NCBI GenBank assembly: GCA_029246385.1
Contig: JAQWNG010000023.1
Coordinates: 1 to 64,000, forward strand
Source of the DNA: Halioglobus sp.
Lineage (GTDB): Bacteria; Pseudomonadota; Gammaproteobacteria; Pseudomonadales; Halieaceae
Length of the DNA: 64,000 nt
Direction of reading: 5' to 3'
Positions within the stretch are counted from its first letter, which is position 1. Each line of letters opens with the position of its first letter. Below are positions 38,675-49,445 of the stretch, one piece after another. Position numbers and translations under genes: made by a program. The notes beneath the pieces are model-generated. The model did no database searches. It worked only from the letters and a program-made list of their open reading frames with translations, and was not told the origin of the DNA.

Positions 38675-40115
38675 TACATTTTATTGGCATGACTATGAGA
38701 CTTTTGGCGCTAATCCCGCGATCGATAGGCCGGCACAGTTTGCGGGTTTGCGAACCGATGCGCAGTTGAATGTTATCGGTGACCCGCTGGTGATATTTTG
38801 TCGCCCTGCGGATGATTTTTTGCCCCAGCCCCAAGCCTGTCTGGTGACAGGTATTACACCGCAGCAGGCGCTTTCTCAGGGTGTTCCAGAGTGCGAGTTT
38901 ATCGCCAGTATTTACCAGCAACTGGCTACTCCTGGCACCTGTGGGGTGGGCTACAATTCTCTGCGTTTTGATGACGAAATCACTCGGCATACTCTGTATC
39001 GAAACTTTTATGACGCCTACGCGCGCGAGTGGCAAAACGGAAATTCACGCTGGGACATTATCGACATGGTGCGGACCACCTGCGCGCTCAGGCCAGAGGG
39101 TATTGAGTGGCCAATGCGCGCGGACGGGTTGCCCAGCTTCCGGCTTGAAGACTTGACCGCAGCCAATGGTATTAGCCATGAGGGTGCTCACGAGGCCCTT
39201 GCAGACGTGCACGCTACGATTGCGTTGGCTAAGCTTATAAGGGAGAAGCAACCTCGCTTGTATGACTATGTGTTGAATCACAGGGACAAACAGTCGACAC
39301 TGTCGCAACTGGATGTGGCTGGAATGAAGCCGCTTCTTCACGTGTCTAGCATGTTCGGTGCGCAGCGTTATAACATTGCGTTGATTGCACCTCTAGCCAA
39401 GCACCCTACTAACAGCAATGAAATCATTTGTTTCGATCTGGGCGCAGACCCTCAAGTGCTTTTTGATCTGGAGGTACCGCAGCTGCAGGAGCTACTCTAT
39501 ACTCGGGCAGAGGATTTACCTGAGGGGAAACAGCGGCTCGGCCTTAAATCGGTCCATATCAACCGCTGTCCAATACTGCTCACCCCCAAAATGGTTGATC
39601 CGGCAACCGCATCGCGCCTTGGAATTAGCGGCAGTAAGTGTCGCAAGCATTTAGAGTCGTTGAAGGCTTATCGTGACACAGATGAAAAGGGTTTTATTGC
39701 TAAAGTTCAGGCTATTGCTCAGGGGCGTAAATTTGAGGCGCGCAATGATCCAGATCAAATGCTTTACAGCGGCGGATTTTTTAGTGCGCAGGATAAGCGC
39801 GTGATGGATCAGGTGCGTGCGCAAACGTCGCAAGAGCTTGCGGCTGCAAGTTTTGTTTTTGAAGATCAACGTCTGCCCGAAATGTTGTTTCGTTACCGCG
39901 CCCGCAATTACCCAGACAGTCTTACTTCGCAGGAATACGCCGAGTGGGAAGAATTTCGCTTTCAACGGCTAACCGATCCCGATTCTGGGCCTAGTTACTG
40001 TATGGAGCAATTTCAGGCAGAGATCGAAGCATTAATGGCGGGTGATACTCTCTCAGAAGCGCAGCAGACACTATTGGAGCAACTTCTGGCGTATGGTGAT
40101 TCTTTGCTGGCCTGA
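38667..40115 (+). CDS. sbcB: Exodeoxyribonuclease I
   Basis: The 482-residue protein has DEDDh exonuclease motifs: FYWHDYETFG (Asp, Glu), GYNSLRFDDE..R and HEALADVHATI (His, Asp), then the SH3-like and helical C-terminal domains (Y.GGFF...D...M). It degrades single-stranded DNA 3'-5'. Start is TTG overlapping the fumarase stop by 8 bp, giving the family N-terminus. Confidence 0.95.
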   Translation: MSNTFYWHDYETFGANPAIDRPAQFAGLRTDAQLNVIGDPLVIFCRPADDFLPQPQACLVTGITPQQALSQGVPECEFIASIYQQLATPGTCGVGYNSLRFDDEITRHTLYRNFYDAYAREWQNGNSRWDIIDMVRTTCALRPEGIEWPMRADGLPSFRLEDLTAANGISHEGAHEALADVHATIALAKLIREKQPRLYDYVLNHRDKQSTLSQLDVAGMKPLLHVSSMFGAQRYNIALIAPLAKHPTNSNEIICFDLGADPQVLFDLEVPQLQELLYTRAEDLPEGKQRLGLKSVHINRCPILLTPKMVDPATASRLGISGSKCRKHLESLKAYRDTDEKGFIAKVQAIAQGRKFEARNDPDQMLYSGGFFSAQDKRVMDQVRAQTSQELAAASFVFEDQRLPEMLFRYRARNYPDSLTSQEYAEWEEFRFQRLTDPDSGPSYCMEQFQAEIEALMAGDTLSEAQQTLLEQLLAYGDSLLA

Positions 40116-40228
40116 GCAGGGATCAAATTTCTTTGGTATTACGCACATGGGCAGAACCTGCCATCGCCCGTATACTAAATCCTGAAACGAGCAGCGTTAT
40201 TAATGCGGCCAATCAGGGGAGAAGCAGC

Positions 40229-41242
40229 GTGAATTTTGCCGGCAGTCACATTCTTTCGGTCCAGCAATTTGAGAAAGAAGATGTTGAGCGTATATTTTCT
40301 GTGGCTGATCGGATGGCGCCGTACGCCCATCGCCGTCGTGTCACGAATGTGCTCGATGGCGCTATTCTTGGTTCCATGTTTTTTGAGCCCAGCACCCGCA
40401 CCCGGGTCAGCTTTGGCAGTGCCTTTAACTTGCTCGGTGGTCAAGTGCGAGAAACGACGGGCTTTGAAAGTTCTGCTATTGCCAAGGGCGAGTCATTATA
40501 TGATACCGCAAGAGTACTCAGCGGTTACTCTGATGTGATTGCGATGCGTCACCCGCAGGAGGGTTCTGTGGCCGAGTTTGCCGCGGCAAGTCGCGTGCCT
40601 GTGATTAATGGAGGTGACGGCAGTAACGAGCATCCCAGCCAGGCTTTGCTGGACCTGTACACCATCCGGAGTGAGATCGGTGCAAGCGGTCGCAAGCTAG
40701 ATGAACTGCGCATCGCAATGGTGGGAGATTTGCGTCACGGCAGGACAGTGCATTCACTGTGCAAATTGTTGTGTCAGTTTAGCGGGGTACAGGTTGTCTT
40801 GGTTGCGCCCGAAGCTTTGAGAATGCCGCCAGAGATTGTAGAGACACTGCGCAGCACCGGGCACAAGGTCCTGGAATCTGATCAATTGGAGGAGAGCATC
40901 TCTGCTGTCGATATTGTTTACTCTACTCGTCTTCAGGAGGAGAGATTTAGTACGCAGGAAGAGGCTGACCAGTATCGGGGCCGCTTTTGTCTCAATCAGA
41001 GTATCTATACCCGTCACTGTGAGCCTAATACCGTCATCATGCATCCACTGCCGCGAGATTCCAGGGCAAGTGGCAGAGAATTGGATGATGATCTCAATGA
41101 TAATCCCAACCTGGCCATTTTCCGGCAGGCTGATAATGGTTTGCTATTGCGTATGGCTTTATTTGCACTGATTCTTGATGTCGTTGAACAGGTCGACACG
41201 CATGCGCGCGACGTCAATTGGTATACCGATGGTCGCTTCTAA
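40229..41242 (+). CDS. pyrB: Aspartate carbamoyltransferase
   Basis: The GTG at 40229, preceded by AGGGGAG, gives a 337-residue protein with FAGSHILSVQQF at the start, the carbamoyl-phosphate motif FFEPSTRTRVSF, HPQEGS, NEHPSQALLDLYTI and HPLPRDSR. It catalyses the first committed step of pyrimidine synthesis. The track start 32 codons upstream (TTG) has no RBS and extends beyond the family start. The form is the longer type found in marine gammaproteobacteria; no pyrI is adjacent. Stop overlaps the nudF ATG (TAATG). Confidence 0.93.
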   Translation: MNFAGSHILSVQQFEKEDVERIFSVADRMAPYAHRRRVTNVLDGAILGSMFFEPSTRTRVSFGSAFNLLGGQVRETTGFESSAIAKGESLYDTARVLSGYSDVIAMRHPQEGSVAEFAAASRVPVINGGDGSNEHPSQALLDLYTIRSEIGASGRKLDELRIAMVGDLRHGRTVHSLCKLLCQFSGVQVVLVAPEALRMPPEIVETLRSTGHKVLESDQLEESISAVDIVYSTRLQEERFSTQEEADQYRGRFCLNQSIYTRHCEPNTVIMHPLPRDSRASGRELDDDLNDNPNLAIFRQADNGLLLRMALFALILDVVEQVDTHARDVNWYTDGRF

Positions 41243-41859
41243 TGTCGTTTGAATTGAAATTTGGAGCGCAAGACGTCAGGGTGCTTGATGACCAGACGGT
41301 GTGGTCTGGGCACTATTCAATGCGTAAACTAACGCTGCAACATCGACGGTTCGATGGCGGCTGGAGTGATCCGCTAGTGCGCGAGTTGTTTGAGCGGGGC
41401 GATGCTATTGCGGTTTTACCCTACGACCCAGAGACGGACAGTCTAGTGCTGATTGAGCAGTTTCGCCCGGGTGCATTGCGTGGCGATGACAGCCCGTGGA
41501 TGCTCGAGCTGATTGCTGGCGTCGTCGAGGCTGGCGAGTGCGATGAAGACGTCATTCATCGGGAGGCCCTTGAAGAGGCGGGCTGTGAGCTGTCAGAGCT
41601 GGTCCCCATTGCTACTGTATTTCCGAGCGCGGGTGGGTGTACTGAGCAGGTCCGCTTGTTTTGCGGTCGTGTGCTTAGTGCCTCTATTGGAGGGATGCAT
41701 GGCTTGCAGGACGAAGGTGAAGATATTCTGGTGCACTCAGTGGGGCGCACAGAGGCTTTGACAATGCTCGCTGAAAACCGGATTCCTAACGGACACACAT
41801 TGATCGCATTGCAGTGGCTGCAGATTCACGGTGAATCATTGCGGGAGCACTGGTGCTGA
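41242..41859 (+). CDS. nudF: ADP-ribose pyrophosphatase NudF (Nudix)
   Basis: From ATG 41242 the protein has 205 residues and a full Nudix box GVVEAGECDEDVIHREALEEAG (GX5EX7REUXEEXG), preceded by LIEQFRPGAL and the proline-containing loop after the box (TVFPSAGGCTEQV), typical of ADP-ribose pyrophosphatases. It hydrolyses ADP-ribose to AMP and ribose 5-phosphate. Coupled to pyrB by a TAATG overlap. Confidence 0.92.
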   Translation: MSFELKFGAQDVRVLDDQTVWSGHYSMRKLTLQHRRFDGGWSDPLVRELFERGDAIAVLPYDPETDSLVLIEQFRPGALRGDDSPWMLELIAGVVEAGECDEDVIHREALEEAGCELSELVPIATVFPSAGGCTEQVRLFCGRVLSASIGGMHGLQDEGEDILVHSVGRTEALTMLAENRIPNGHTLIALQWLQIHGESLREHWC

Positions 41860-41885
41860 GGCGTATCGCCTGCACTTGACTGCAT

Positions 41886-43481
41886 ATGGCTGACGGTAGC
41901 GTACAGAGTCCCTTACAAACTGGTCCCGGCCTGCTGCGGTCTAGTGCTGTGGTAGGCGTCATGACGACGATATCGCGTGTATTGGGTCTGTTGCGCGATG
42001 TGGTGATTGCGGCTTTTATTGGTGCCAGTGCCAATGCGGATGCGTTTTTCATAGCTTTTAAAATCCCCAATTTTCTGCGTCGCTTGTTTGCAGAGGGGGC
42101 TTTTTCTCAGGCCTTTGTACCTGTGTTGGCTGACTACAAAAAAGCCGGCAGCGCCGCGGCGGTAAAAGCGCTTGTCGATAGAGTGGCTGGGGTTCTGGGC
42201 GGTTCCCTGTTATTCATTACTGCGCTATCCATGCTTGCGGCTCCTCTTGTCACTACGATTTTCGCCCCTGGTTTCGTCGATCAGCCAGAGAAATTTCGCC
42301 TGACTTCAGAGATGATCCGCATCACCTTTCCCTATCTTTTTCTTATTTCGATGACCGGATTTTGCGGTGCAATACTCAACAGTTATGGTCGATTTGCGGT
42401 ACCTGCCTTCACGCCAGTATTTCTTAATCTCTCACTCATTTTTGCGGCTTTGGTGGCGGCTCCTTGGTTTGAGGACCCCGTTTTCGCTTTGGCATGGGGC
42501 GTGCTCTTGGCGGGCGTTGTTCAACTTTTATTTCAACTGCCGTCGCTCTACAAACTGGACCTGGTACCTCGACCCATCTGGGACAGTTCAGACGAAGGCG
42601 TGAGGCGCATCGTCAAATTGATGGTGCCTGCGCTGTTCGGCGTTTCAGTGAGTCAAATCAATCTGCTGTTAGATACGGTGCTGGCCTCTTTTCTACCCAC
42701 CGGCAGTATTTCCTGGTTGTACTACTCAGATCGACTCGCAGAATTACCTCTGGGCATTTTTGGCATTGCCATTGCAACGGTAATCTTGCCGAATCTCTCT
42801 GCCCATCGTGCGGCGGCCCGGGAGACTTCATTTAGTGCCACTCTCGATTGGGCTCTGCGTTGGGTGTTGTTGATCGGAGTGCCCTCGGCGCTCGCGCTAG
42901 TGCTGTTGGCAAAGCCTATATTGATTACCCTCTTTAAGTACGGCGCACTGACACCAATGGATGTAGAAATGTCGGCCTTGAGTTTGCGGGCCTATAGCTT
43001 GGGCTTGATGGCCTTCATGTTGGTAAAAGTCTTGGCGCCAGGATTCTACGCTCGCAAGGATACGGCTACGCCGGTGAAGATTGGTATCATTGCCATGGTG
43101 GCAAATATGGTGATGAACTTATTGTTTACTTTACCGCTGATGTACCTTTGGAACATTGGGCATGTGGGGCTTGCACTGGCTACCAGTGTCGCTGCCATGC
43201 TGAATGCTGGTTTATTACTACGAGGGTTATTGCGCGCCGGTTTCTATCAATTCCAAGCCGGGTGGATGATTTATATGTTGCGTTTAATAGTTTCCACTGC
43301 GTGTATGGGCGCCGCGCTGTTATTGATGTCGCCGGATAGCACTGCGTGGTCCGGTTGGCAATGGGACCAGCGGATTTTCGAATTATTGCTCCTGTGTGGC
43401 GCCGGTGTTGGCGTCTATTTTACCTGCCATTTACTGTTGGGTACTCGAATGCTGCACCTGCTGCCCCCTTCAAGTCGTTGA
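41886..43481 (+). CDS. murJ: Lipid II flippase MurJ
   Basis: This 531-residue protein with about 14 helices has MTTISRVLGLLRDVVIA, FFIAFKIPNFLRRLFAEGAFSQAFVPVL and the second-half FPLPTGSISWLYY.DRL.ELPLGIF.IAI.TVILP. It flips lipid II across the inner membrane for peptidoglycan synthesis. It begins the murJ-ribF-ileS-lspA-fkpB-ispH block. rpsT, often next to it, is not present in the window. Confidence 0.97.
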   Translation: MADGSVQSPLQTGPGLLRSSAVVGVMTTISRVLGLLRDVVIAAFIGASANADAFFIAFKIPNFLRRLFAEGAFSQAFVPVLADYKKAGSAAAVKALVDRVAGVLGGSLLFITALSMLAAPLVTTIFAPGFVDQPEKFRLTSEMIRITFPYLFLISMTGFCGAILNSYGRFAVPAFTPVFLNLSLIFAALVAAPWFEDPVFALAWGVLLAGVVQLLFQLPSLYKLDLVPRPIWDSSDEGVRRIVKLMVPALFGVSVSQINLLLDTVLASFLPTGSISWLYYSDRLAELPLGIFGIAIATVILPNLSAHRAAARETSFSATLDWALRWVLLIGVPSALALVLLAKPILITLFKYGALTPMDVEMSALSLRAYSLGLMAFMLVKVLAPGFYARKDTATPVKIGIIAMVANMVMNLLFTLPLMYLWNIGHVGLALATSVAAMLNAGLLLRGLLRAGFYQFQAGWMIYMLRLIVSTACMGAALLLMSPDSTAWSGWQWDQRIFELLLLCGAGVGVYFTCHLLLGTRMLHLLPPSSR

Positions 43482-43590
43482 GAGCATGCTCCGCATGGCA
43501 TATTACCCTCTTGAGGCTGCTGCGGAATTAGGCTGGAGCGCGCATTTTCGCTATACTCTTGGGATTAGTCTGACTGGGTTTCCCTAGCGC

Positions 43591-44544
43591 ATGGAACTGA
43601 TTCGAGGCTTGCATAATCTGCGGCCCAGACATCACGGTTGTGTTGCAACGATCGGTGCTTTTGATGGCGTTCATCTGGGCCATCAGGCGGTTATTCGCCA
43701 TCTCCTTGATAAGTCGAGAGAGCTGTCGCTGCCGTCGCTGGTTATTGTCTTTGAGCCCCTGCCTCGAGAATATTTTTCTCCGCTTAAGGCGCCCGCTCGA
43801 ATAATGAGTTTTTGGGAGAAGACGCGTGCGATGGAGGCGATTGGCGTAGACCGCCTGTTGCGCATCCGGTTCAATGAACAGCTCCGAGGCATGTCGGCAC
43901 AGCGTTTTGTTGACGACATATTTGTGGCGGGTCTGGGTGTGCGCTATGTTGTGCTAGGTGACGATTTTCGATTTGGCGCTGATCGTCAGGGAGATATCAA
44001 CTTTATCCAGCAGCAAGGACTGCGCTATGGTTATTCTGCCGGATCGACGCCGACGTTTGCAATCGACGGTGAGCGAGTCAGCAGTACCCGTATTCGGGAG
44101 GCACTGGAGAGAGCAGATTTTTTAGAAGCGGAGGCCCTGTTGGGGCGGCCCTACAGTATTTCTGGTCGAGTGATTTACGGTCGGCAGTTGGGACGAAAAA
44201 TTGGGACGCCTACGGCTAACCTAGAATTGCGTAGGCTGCGAGCACCCTTGTCTGGCGTTTATGTGGTGGAAGTCACCGGTGGCGGTCTGCGAAACGCTCC
44301 GGGCGTGGCCAACGTTGGCGTCAGGCCTACGGTTGATGACAGCATCAAAGCTAATCTTGAGGTGCATTTGTTGGATCGCAGCATTGATTTATACGGCAAA
44401 TACATTGAAGTCACGTTTCGCCACAAAGTACGCGATGAAAAAAAGTTCGATTCGGTAGCAGAGTTACAAGAGAACATAGCGAGGGATATAGAGAAGACGC
44501 GGGCCAGGTATCGCCAGGACTCGAATTCGATAGAGATATTATGA
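43591..44544 (+). CDS. ribF: Bifunctional riboflavin kinase/FAD synthetase
   Basis: The 317-residue protein has the FAD synthetase nucleotidyltransferase half ([39 protein letters not shown]) and the riboflavin kinase half from about 185 ([39 protein letters not shown]). It makes FMN and FAD. Overlaps ileS by 4 bp. A TATACT at 43552-43557 may be part of its own promoter. Confidence 0.97.
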   Translation: MELIRGLHNLRPRHHGCVATIGAFDGVHLGHQAVIRHLLDKSRELSLPSLVIVFEPLPREYFSPLKAPARIMSFWEKTRAMEAIGVDRLLRIRFNEQLRGMSAQRFVDDIFVAGLGVRYVVLGDDFRFGADRQGDINFIQQQGLRYGYSAGSTPTFAIDGERVSSTRIREALERADFLEAEALLGRPYSISGRVIYGRQLGRKIGTPTANLELRRLRAPLSGVYVVEVTGGGLRNAPGVANVGVRPTVDDSIKANLEVHLLDRSIDLYGKYIEVTFRHKVRDEKKFDSVAELQENIARDIEKTRARYRQDSNSIEIL

Positions 44545-47345
44545 GCAATTACAAAGACACACTGAATTTGCCGCGCACGGATTTTCCAATGAAGGCGAGT
44601 CTGGCCCAGCGAGAGCCGGAGCGCCTGAAACAATGGCAGGAAATGGGTTTATACGAAAAAATCCGTCAACAGTGCTCCGGGCGCCCTAAATTTATTTTGC
44701 ACGATGGCCCTCCATACGCCAATGGAGATCTGCATGTAGGACATGCGGTCAACAAAATTCTGAAAGACATAATAGTCAAATCCAGGACATTGGACGGTTT
44801 TGATGCCCCTTTCGTGCCCGGCTGGGACTGCCATGGCTTGCCGATAGAGCTTAATGTTGAAAAAAAAGTTGGCAAGCCTGGGGTGAAAGTGTCTGCGACG
44901 GAGTTTCGTCAGAAATGCCGCGAATACGCCAAAGGTCAGATTGATGGGCAGCGCACGGACTTCATCCGCATGGGGGTTATCGGTGACTGGTCTAAACCCT
45001 ACTTGACTATGGATTTCGAATTTGAGGCAAACATTGTTCGTGCATTGTCACAGATCGTAGACAACGGCCATTTGCACAAGGGCTTTAAACCGGTGCATTG
45101 GTGTATGGACTGCGGTTCAGCTCTGGCTGAGGCAGAAGTGGAATATCAAGACAAAGATTCTATCGCCATCGATGTAGCTTTCATTGTGGCTGATCCTGCG
45201 ACGTTTAACACGGCCTGCGGCGCCGACTATGAAGGCGAAATTGCAGTGGCTATCTGGACCACGACGCCTTGGACACTGCCGGCTAACATGGCCGTATGTG
45301 TTCATCCTCAGTTGGATTACGTATTGATTGAAGGGCATGGTAGGGCCTTGTTGGTGGCTGAAGAATTAGCTGAGGCCTGTGTTTCCCGCTTTGGCTTAGG
45401 GTCGCTCAAAATCTTGGGACGATGCAAAGGTGCAGCCTTGGAGCATCAATTGTTGCGTCATTGCTTCGTGGATCGAAAGGTGCCGATCATTCTCGGTGAT
45501 CACGTCACGATGGAGGCAGGCACTGGAGCGGTGCATACCGCTCCGGCACATGGTCAGGACGATTTCATGGTGGGCAAGCAATACGATCTTGAAGTGTATA
45601 ACCCAGTGGGTGGGAACGGCGTATACCTTCCAGACACTGAGCATTTTGCGGGTCACCACGTATTGAAGGTCCACACCGCTATTATTGCGTTATTGCAGGA
45701 ACGCGGTGTGCTCTTACATAGAGAGGACATTCAGCACTCTTATCCTCATTGTTGGCGTCACAAGACGCCGATTATTTTTCGAGCGACACCGCAGTGGTTT
45801 GTGAGTATGCGCAAGCAGGGCTTGCTAACGGAAGCATTGGCTGCCGTAGAAGGGGTGCAGTGGCTGCCTGAATGGGGGAGAGCACGCATCGAAGCGATGC
45901 TGGTGAGTCGGCCAGACTGGTGTATCTCTCGACAGCGCACCTGGGGCGTTCCTATCGCTTTATTTTTGCACAAAAAAACGGGCGAACTGCACCCGCAGAC
46001 TCCGCAGGTGATGGAACAGGTCGCCCAACGGATAGAACAGGAGGGGGTAGATGCTTGGTTTGATCTGGATACTGCCGACCTGTTGGGTGAGGAATCGCAC
46101 GATTACGAGAAGGTCACAGATACACTGGATGTGTGGTTTGATTCAGGCGTGACGCATGCCTGTGTGCTGGGTCAGCGGGATGAGCTGCGTAGCCCCGCAG
46201 ATCTCTATCTAGAGGGCTCTGACCAGCATCGCGGTTGGTTTCAGTCCTCGCTGTTGACCAGTATTGCGATCGACGGAGTGGCGCCTTATCAGACAGTCCT
46301 GACTCATGGTTTTACGGTAGACGGTGACGGCCGTAAGATGTCTAAATCTCTTGGCAACATTGTCCCTGCCAAAAAGGCGATGAACGAGCTTGGTGCCGAT
46401 ATTTTGCGTCTGTGGGTCGCCGCTACCGACTACCGTGGTGAACTGGCGGTCAGTGAAGAAATATTTAAACGTACCGCCGATTCTTATCGAAGAATTCGTA
46501 ATACCGCGCGGTTTCTTTTATCTAACCTCGACGGCTTCGATCCAGATACGGACGTTATAGCTTTTTCTGACATGTTGTCTCTTGATCGCTGGGCGGTGGA
46601 CAGAGCAGCTCAGTTGCAGCAAGAGATCGTGGAAGCCTATCGCAGCTATAATTTCCATCAGGTCTATCAGATGCTACACAATTTTTGTGCGAATGATTTA
46701 GGTGGGTTTTATCTAGACGTGATCAAAGATCGTCTTTATACGACGCAGTCAAAAAGCTTAGCGAGGCGGTCTGCGCAAACTGCAATGTACTTCATTGGTG
46801 AGGCACTGGTGCGCTGGATTGCACCCATACTCAGCTTTACGGCGGAAGAGATTTGGGAGAACCTGCCAGGAGAACGAGGCCCGTCGGTGATGCTGACATT
46901 GTGGAGTGATAATTTGCAAAGACTTTCTGGTGATGAATCGATGGGAGAAGATTTTTGGCAACAGGTCATTTTAGTCCGGGCCGCGGTAAATAAGGCCATG
47001 GAGGCACAACGTGCAGCGGGTGTGCTACGAGGTTCGCTGGATGCTGCCGTCACACTCTACTGCGCCACTGAGTTGAGCCGAAGCTTGGAGGCATTGGGGA
47101 ATGAGTTGCGGTTTGTATTAATTACGTCATACACAACGTTGATGCCTTTAGACGCCGCAGGTCCCGATGCGATGAGCACCGATCTTTCCGACCTGCGCCT
47201 GCAGATCAACGTTGTCGAAGACGAGAAATGTGAACGTTGTTGGCATCGCAGTTCAACTATCGGCAATAGTATGCTTCATCCGACGTTGTGCGACCGCTGT
47301 AATGACAACATTGCAGGTGAAGGGGAGCAACGTCGGTATGCGTAA
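44541..47345 (+). CDS. ileS: Isoleucyl-tRNA synthetase
   Basis: The 934-residue class I synthetase has [16 protein letters not shown] (HIGH-type), the editing domain ([24 protein letters not shown]), the KMSKS loop [10 protein letters not shown] and a C-terminal zinc region with C..CW..... C..C ([17 protein letters not shown]). Overlaps both ribF and lspA, as usual. Confidence 0.98.
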   Translation: MSNYKDTLNLPRTDFPMKASLAQREPERLKQWQEMGLYEKIRQQCSGRPKFILHDGPPYANGDLHVGHAVNKILKDIIVKSRTLDGFDAPFVPGWDCHGLPIELNVEKKVGKPGVKVSATEFRQKCREYAKGQIDGQRTDFIRMGVIGDWSKPYLTMDFEFEANIVRALSQIVDNGHLHKGFKPVHWCMDCGSALAEAEVEYQDKDSIAIDVAFIVADPATFNTACGADYEGEIAVAIWTTTPWTLPANMAVCVHPQLDYVLIEGHGRALLVAEELAEACVSRFGLGSLKILGRCKGAALEHQLLRHCFVDRKVPIILGDHVTMEAGTGAVHTAPAHGQDDFMVGKQYDLEVYNPVGGNGVYLPDTEHFAGHHVLKVHTAIIALLQERGVLLHREDIQHSYPHCWRHKTPIIFRATPQWFVSMRKQGLLTEALAAVEGVQWLPEWGRARIEAMLVSRPDWCISRQRTWGVPIALFLHKKTGELHPQTPQVMEQVAQRIEQEGVDAWFDLDTADLLGEESHDYEKVTDTLDVWFDSGVTHACVLGQRDELRSPADLYLEGSDQHRGWFQSSLLTSIAIDGVAPYQTVLTHGFTVDGDGRKMSKSLGNIVPAKKAMNELGADILRLWVAATDYRGELAVSEEIFKRTADSYRRIRNTARFLLSNLDGFDPDTDVIAFSDMLSLDRWAVDRAAQLQQEIVEAYRSYNFHQVYQMLHNFCANDLGGFYLDVIKDRLYTTQSKSLARRSAQTAMYFIGEALVRWIAPILSFTAEEIWENLPGERGPSVMLTLWSDNLQRLSGDESMGEDFWQQVILVRAAVNKAMEAQRAAGVLRGSLDAAVTLYCATELSRSLEALGNELRFVLITSYTTLMPLDAAGPDAMSTDLSDLRLQINVVEDEKCERCWHRSSTIGNSMLHPTLCDRCNDNIAGEGEQRRYA

Positions 47346-47847
47346 TGGAATTTCCTCTCTGCCATGGTTTGGTATGGCATTGCTGATTGTTCTGCTAGAC
47401 CATTATACCAAGGGGCTTGCGAGCAGTGGCCTTGAATATGGTCAGCCGGTGTCTGTGTTCTGGTGGCTGAATTTTACGTTGTTGCACAACACCGGAGCAG
47501 CCTTTAGCTTTTTGAGCGATGCCGGCGGATGGCAGCGTTATTTTTTTAGTGCGGCTGCGGCTGGGATAAGCGCAGTACTGGCTATTTGGTTGTATATCAT
47601 GCCGCGGGGGCAGTTACTGTTGGCGCTAAGCCTCGGCATGATTTTGGGCGGCGCTTTGGGTAATCTGTGGGATCGGGTCGCGCTGGGCTATGTGGTGGAC
47701 TTTGTCTCGGTCCACTATGAGGACCACTACTTTCCCGCTTTTAATGTTGCTGACGCTGCGATATCGCTTGGGGCGATTGGTATGGTAATTGACAGCTTTT
47801 TGCATCGGGACAGACCCATTTCAGGTGAACGGAAGGCTGATCAATGA
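47338..47847 (+). CDS. lspA: Lipoprotein signal peptidase II
   Basis: The ATG at 47338, inside the ileS end, gives 169 residues with four membrane helices, [39 protein letters not shown] (first catalytic Asp) and FNVADAAI (second catalytic Asp). It cleaves lipoprotein signals such as those of BamD and BamE. The longer ORF-track start is internal to ileS. Confidence 0.97.
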   Translation: MRNGISSLPWFGMALLIVLLDHYTKGLASSGLEYGQPVSVFWWLNFTLLHNTGAAFSFLSDAGGWQRYFFSAAAAGISAVLAIWLYIMPRGQLLLALSLGMILGGALGNLWDRVALGYVVDFVSVHYEDHYFPAFNVADAAISLGAIGMVIDSFLHRDRPISGERKADQ

Positions 47848-48293
47848 CACAAGTAACCGTAAGCGAAGGAACTCGAGTTTTCTTGAACTTCTCCGTCAGT
47901 TTAGAGGACGGGTCAGAGGTGGACACTAACTTCGGCGGAGACTCGGTTCAACTTGTTATAGGTGATGGCAGTTTGTTGCCTGGTTTCGAGCGGCGGTTGT
48001 TTGGGATGGCTCCAGGTGATCGGCAGATGTTCGTCGTGCCGCCGGAGGATGCGTTTGGCCAGCCCAATGACAATAACGTACAGTATTTGCCGCGTAAGCA
48101 GTTTGATGATGGCACAGACCTGGAAATTGGTCTCATATTTTCTTTTGCTGACGCCAGTGGTGGTGAGTTGCCGGGTATGATTGTTGCTTTTGATGACGAC
48201 GAGGTGACGGTAGATTTTAATCATCCATTGTCTGGCCGCAATATTCTGTTTGAGGTCATGATTCACAGAGTGCTGCCTGAAGAGGTACACTGA
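47844..48293 (+). CDS. fkpB: FKBP-type peptidyl-prolyl isomerase SlpA
   Basis: The 149-residue protein has the SlyD/SlpA form of FKBP: SLEDGSEVDTNFGGD, GDGSLLPGFE..L.GM.PGD, the IF-domain insert, VDFNHPLSGRNILFEV. It lacks the His-rich tail of SlyD. Start overlaps lspA (ATGA). Confidence 0.95.
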   Translation: MTQVTVSEGTRVFLNFSVSLEDGSEVDTNFGGDSVQLVIGDGSLLPGFERRLFGMAPGDRQMFVVPPEDAFGQPNDNNVQYLPRKQFDDGTDLEIGLIFSFADASGGELPGMIVAFDDDEVTVDFNHPLSGRNILFEVMIHRVLPEEVH

Positions 48294-48368
48294 CGATGCG
48301 TAAGTCAATAGGTCGTTCCGTGTCCGAACAGACATATGTGAGTTATTTTTTATGAGAAATGTTGGGTA

Positions 48369-49319
48369 ATGGAAGTTCTGTTGGCGAATCCACGAGGTTT
48401 CTGCGCTGGCGTTGATCGTGCAATTGATATTGTCAATCGCGCGCTGGAAGTATTTGGCGCCCCCATTTATGTGCGCCACGAGGTCGTTCATAACAAGTTT
48501 GTAGTCGATGATTTGCGAGACCGAGGTGCAATATTCGTAGACGATTTGCAAGAGGTGCCCGATGACTGCATCGTTATTTTTAGCGCTCATGGCGTGTCTC
48601 AAGCAGTGCGCACGGAGGCGGCGCAGCGTCTCCTCAAGGTGTTTGATGCCACATGCCCGCTGGTCACTAAAGTACATGTTGAAGTCGTTGGCTACAGCCG
48701 TCAGGGTCGAGAATGTGTCTTGATTGGCCATCGCGGACACCCCGAGGTTGAGGGAACCATGGGCCAATATGATTGCAGCGCAGGTGGTGAAATATACCTA
48801 GTAGAAGATGAAGAGCAGGCCTCATTACTGCAGGTTAAAAATCCCAGCAGCTTGTCTTATGTTACTCAGACGACCCTATCGGTGGATGACACGGCGAAGG
48901 TCATTGACACGCTGCGCGTGCGTTATCCGAATATTGAAGGACCGCGGAAAAATGATATATGCTATGCCACGCAAAATCGTCAGGATGCGGTAAAAGCACT
49001 GGCGGCAAAATGTGACCTTGTGCTGGTCGTAGGTTCTCCTAATAGCTCCAACTCCAATCGACTAGCGGAGCTGGCCCAACGGATGGGGGTGGAAGCTTAT
49101 CTTCTCGATGGTGCCGACGACATTGATCCGGCTTGGTTACAGGGTAAGTCCTGCATCGGGGTCACCGCCGGTGCTTCTGCTCCCGAGGTGCTGGTGCAGG
49201 AAGTGCTAGGCGGCCTTATTGCTCTCGGTGCTAATGTCGCGGTTGAGTTGGCGGGACGCTCCGAAAATATTACATTTTCGTTGCCGCGTGAATTGCGCAT
49301 CGACGCAATCAATATCTAG
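48369..49319 (+). CDS. ispH: 4-hydroxy-3-methylbut-2-enyl diphosphate reductase
   Basis: The 316-residue Fe-S enzyme has [15 protein letters not shown] (first Cys), [23 protein letters not shown] (second Cys), [20 protein letters not shown] and ICYATQNRQ (third Cys), and the SNS motif NSSNSNRL. It performs the last step of the MEP isoprenoid pathway. Confidence 0.98.
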   Translation: MEVLLANPRGFCAGVDRAIDIVNRALEVFGAPIYVRHEVVHNKFVVDDLRDRGAIFVDDLQEVPDDCIVIFSAHGVSQAVRTEAAQRLLKVFDATCPLVTKVHVEVVGYSRQGRECVLIGHRGHPEVEGTMGQYDCSAGGEIYLVEDEEQASLLQVKNPSSLSYVTQTTLSVDDTAKVIDTLRVRYPNIEGPRKNDICYATQNRQDAVKALAAKCDLVLVVGSPNSSNSNRLAELAQRMGVEAYLLDGADDIDPAWLQGKSCIGVTAGASAPEVLVQEVLGGLIALGANVAVELAGRSENITFSLPRELRIDAINI

Positions 49320-49394
49320 CGCCTCCTAATACGCATTGATCAGGCCCTCTCGGGCATCCAATGAGGTCGTTTTCCAGCAAAAGTCGCCAGCAGC

Positions 49395-49410
49395 TGGCAT
49401 CTTTTTCGCT
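49395..49410 (+). promoter_or_regulatory. Candidate sigma54 promoter of minor pilin operon
   Basis: TGGCATCTTTTTCGCT keeps the GG and GC doublets 10 nt apart and nearly matches TGGCAC-N5-TTGCA (one change in the -12 element). It lies 36 bp before the pilin start. PilR, a sigma54 activator, is encoded at the far end of the same cluster, which supports the call. Confidence 0.5.
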
Positions 49411-49445
49411 GTATTCCTATGCTTGTTTTCAACAGGAGGGGTGCG

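Noticed and set aside
48296-48355. 19-codon ORF between fkpB and ispH
   Set aside because: No RBS, no recognisable features; chance frame.
47913-48767. 284-residue minus-strand ORF across fkpB and ispH
   Set aside because: Lies opposite two clear genes; composition is that of an antisense frame.
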